Positions 14,675 through 14,689 of a DNA stretch of 14,689 bases are shown piece by piece. Numbering within the stretch: position 1 is the first letter of the stretch; the number at the start of each line of letters is the position of its first letter. A program made the position numbers and the translations under genes. The stretch is from an uncultured Ruminococcus sp. (GTDB lineage: Bacteria; Bacillota; Clostridia; Oscillospirales; Ruminococcaceae), in the NCBI GenBank assembly GCA_900319195.1, contig ONNL01000078.1, positions 1-14,689 on the forward strand, given 5' to 3'. The notes under the pieces are model-generated. The model worked only from the letters and a program-made list of their open reading frames with translations, made no database searches and had not been told where the DNA came from.

Positions 14675-14689
14675 GCAGCCGTTGGCTGC
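14675..14689. terminator. Hairpin cut by the window end
   Basis: GCAGCC-GTT-GGCTGC (6-bp stem, 3-base loop) ends exactly at the last base of the window. AAGC just before it suggests that the stem continues outside as GCTT, which would make an intrinsic terminator for the VOC gene or for a convergent gene to the right. It cannot be confirmed here. Confidence 0.35.

Noticed and set aside
1..14689. CRISPR array, tRNA, rRNA, intact transposase or integrase
   Set aside because: I looked for spaced direct repeats, tRNA-like cloverleaf segments and recombinase motifs by eye and found none that hold up.

Overview
The window looks like a chromosomal segment of an anaerobic Firmicute of the Ruminococcus / Oscillospiraceae type. 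This rests on Gram-positive style promoters and strong GGAGG ribosome binding sites, a long bifunctional Rel protein, a HemZ-type radical SAM protein next to a YqgX-like hydrolase, a lipoprotein GH25 lysozyme with a Ser/Thr-rich linker, and moderately GC-rich coding DNA. The genus is an inference from family resemblance, not from a marker gene.

Left part (1-1830): a small acidic DUF1292 protein on the minus strand and a secreted lysozyme lipoprotein on the plus strand diverge from a 154-base intergenic region with a well-formed promoter in each direction. A short hairpin with a T-run follows the lysozyme gene.

Centre (1841-9648): a tight plus-strand housekeeping cluster. It holds recJ (single-strand exonuclease), rel ((p)ppGpp synthetase/hydrolase), a metallo-beta-lactamase fold hydrolase, hemZ, and an RlmD/RumA-type 23S rRNA uracil methyltransferase. 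The rel/hydrolase and hydrolase/hemZ junctions are both 'stop, T, ATG', and hemZ overlaps the methyltransferase gene by 37 bases, so translation is probably coupled.

Accessory patch (about 9600-10160): right after the conserved His-Val-Glu-Cys codons near the end of the methyltransferase gene, the DNA becomes AT-rich. It carries one ORF remnant, a good terminator, and a 66-codon ORF with its own ribosome binding site. The RumA gene is a known landing site of streptococcal mobile elements, so I read this as the scar of an integrated element. It is the most unusual part of the window.

Signalling operon (10172-13829): a promoter, then an OmpR-family response regulator (probable TTG start), a membrane histidine kinase that starts inside the regulator's stop codon, and a protein with a seven-helix membrane domain and a complete HD-GYP cyclic-di-GMP phosphodiesterase domain. 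An extracellular signal may therefore control c-di-GMP breakdown, though no target is visible.

Right end (13830-14689): a stem-loop, a 61-residue ferredoxin-like protein with an irregular first cluster motif, a VOC/glyoxalase family protein whose candidate promoter overlaps a perfect 14-base palindrome, and a terminal non-coding region with a strong minus-strand promoter that faces no recognisable gene. No rRNA, tRNA, intact transposase or CRISPR array was seen. I found no complete undescribed system. The best leads are the methyltransferase-end scar, the sensor/c-di-GMP operon, and the orphan minus-strand promoter.
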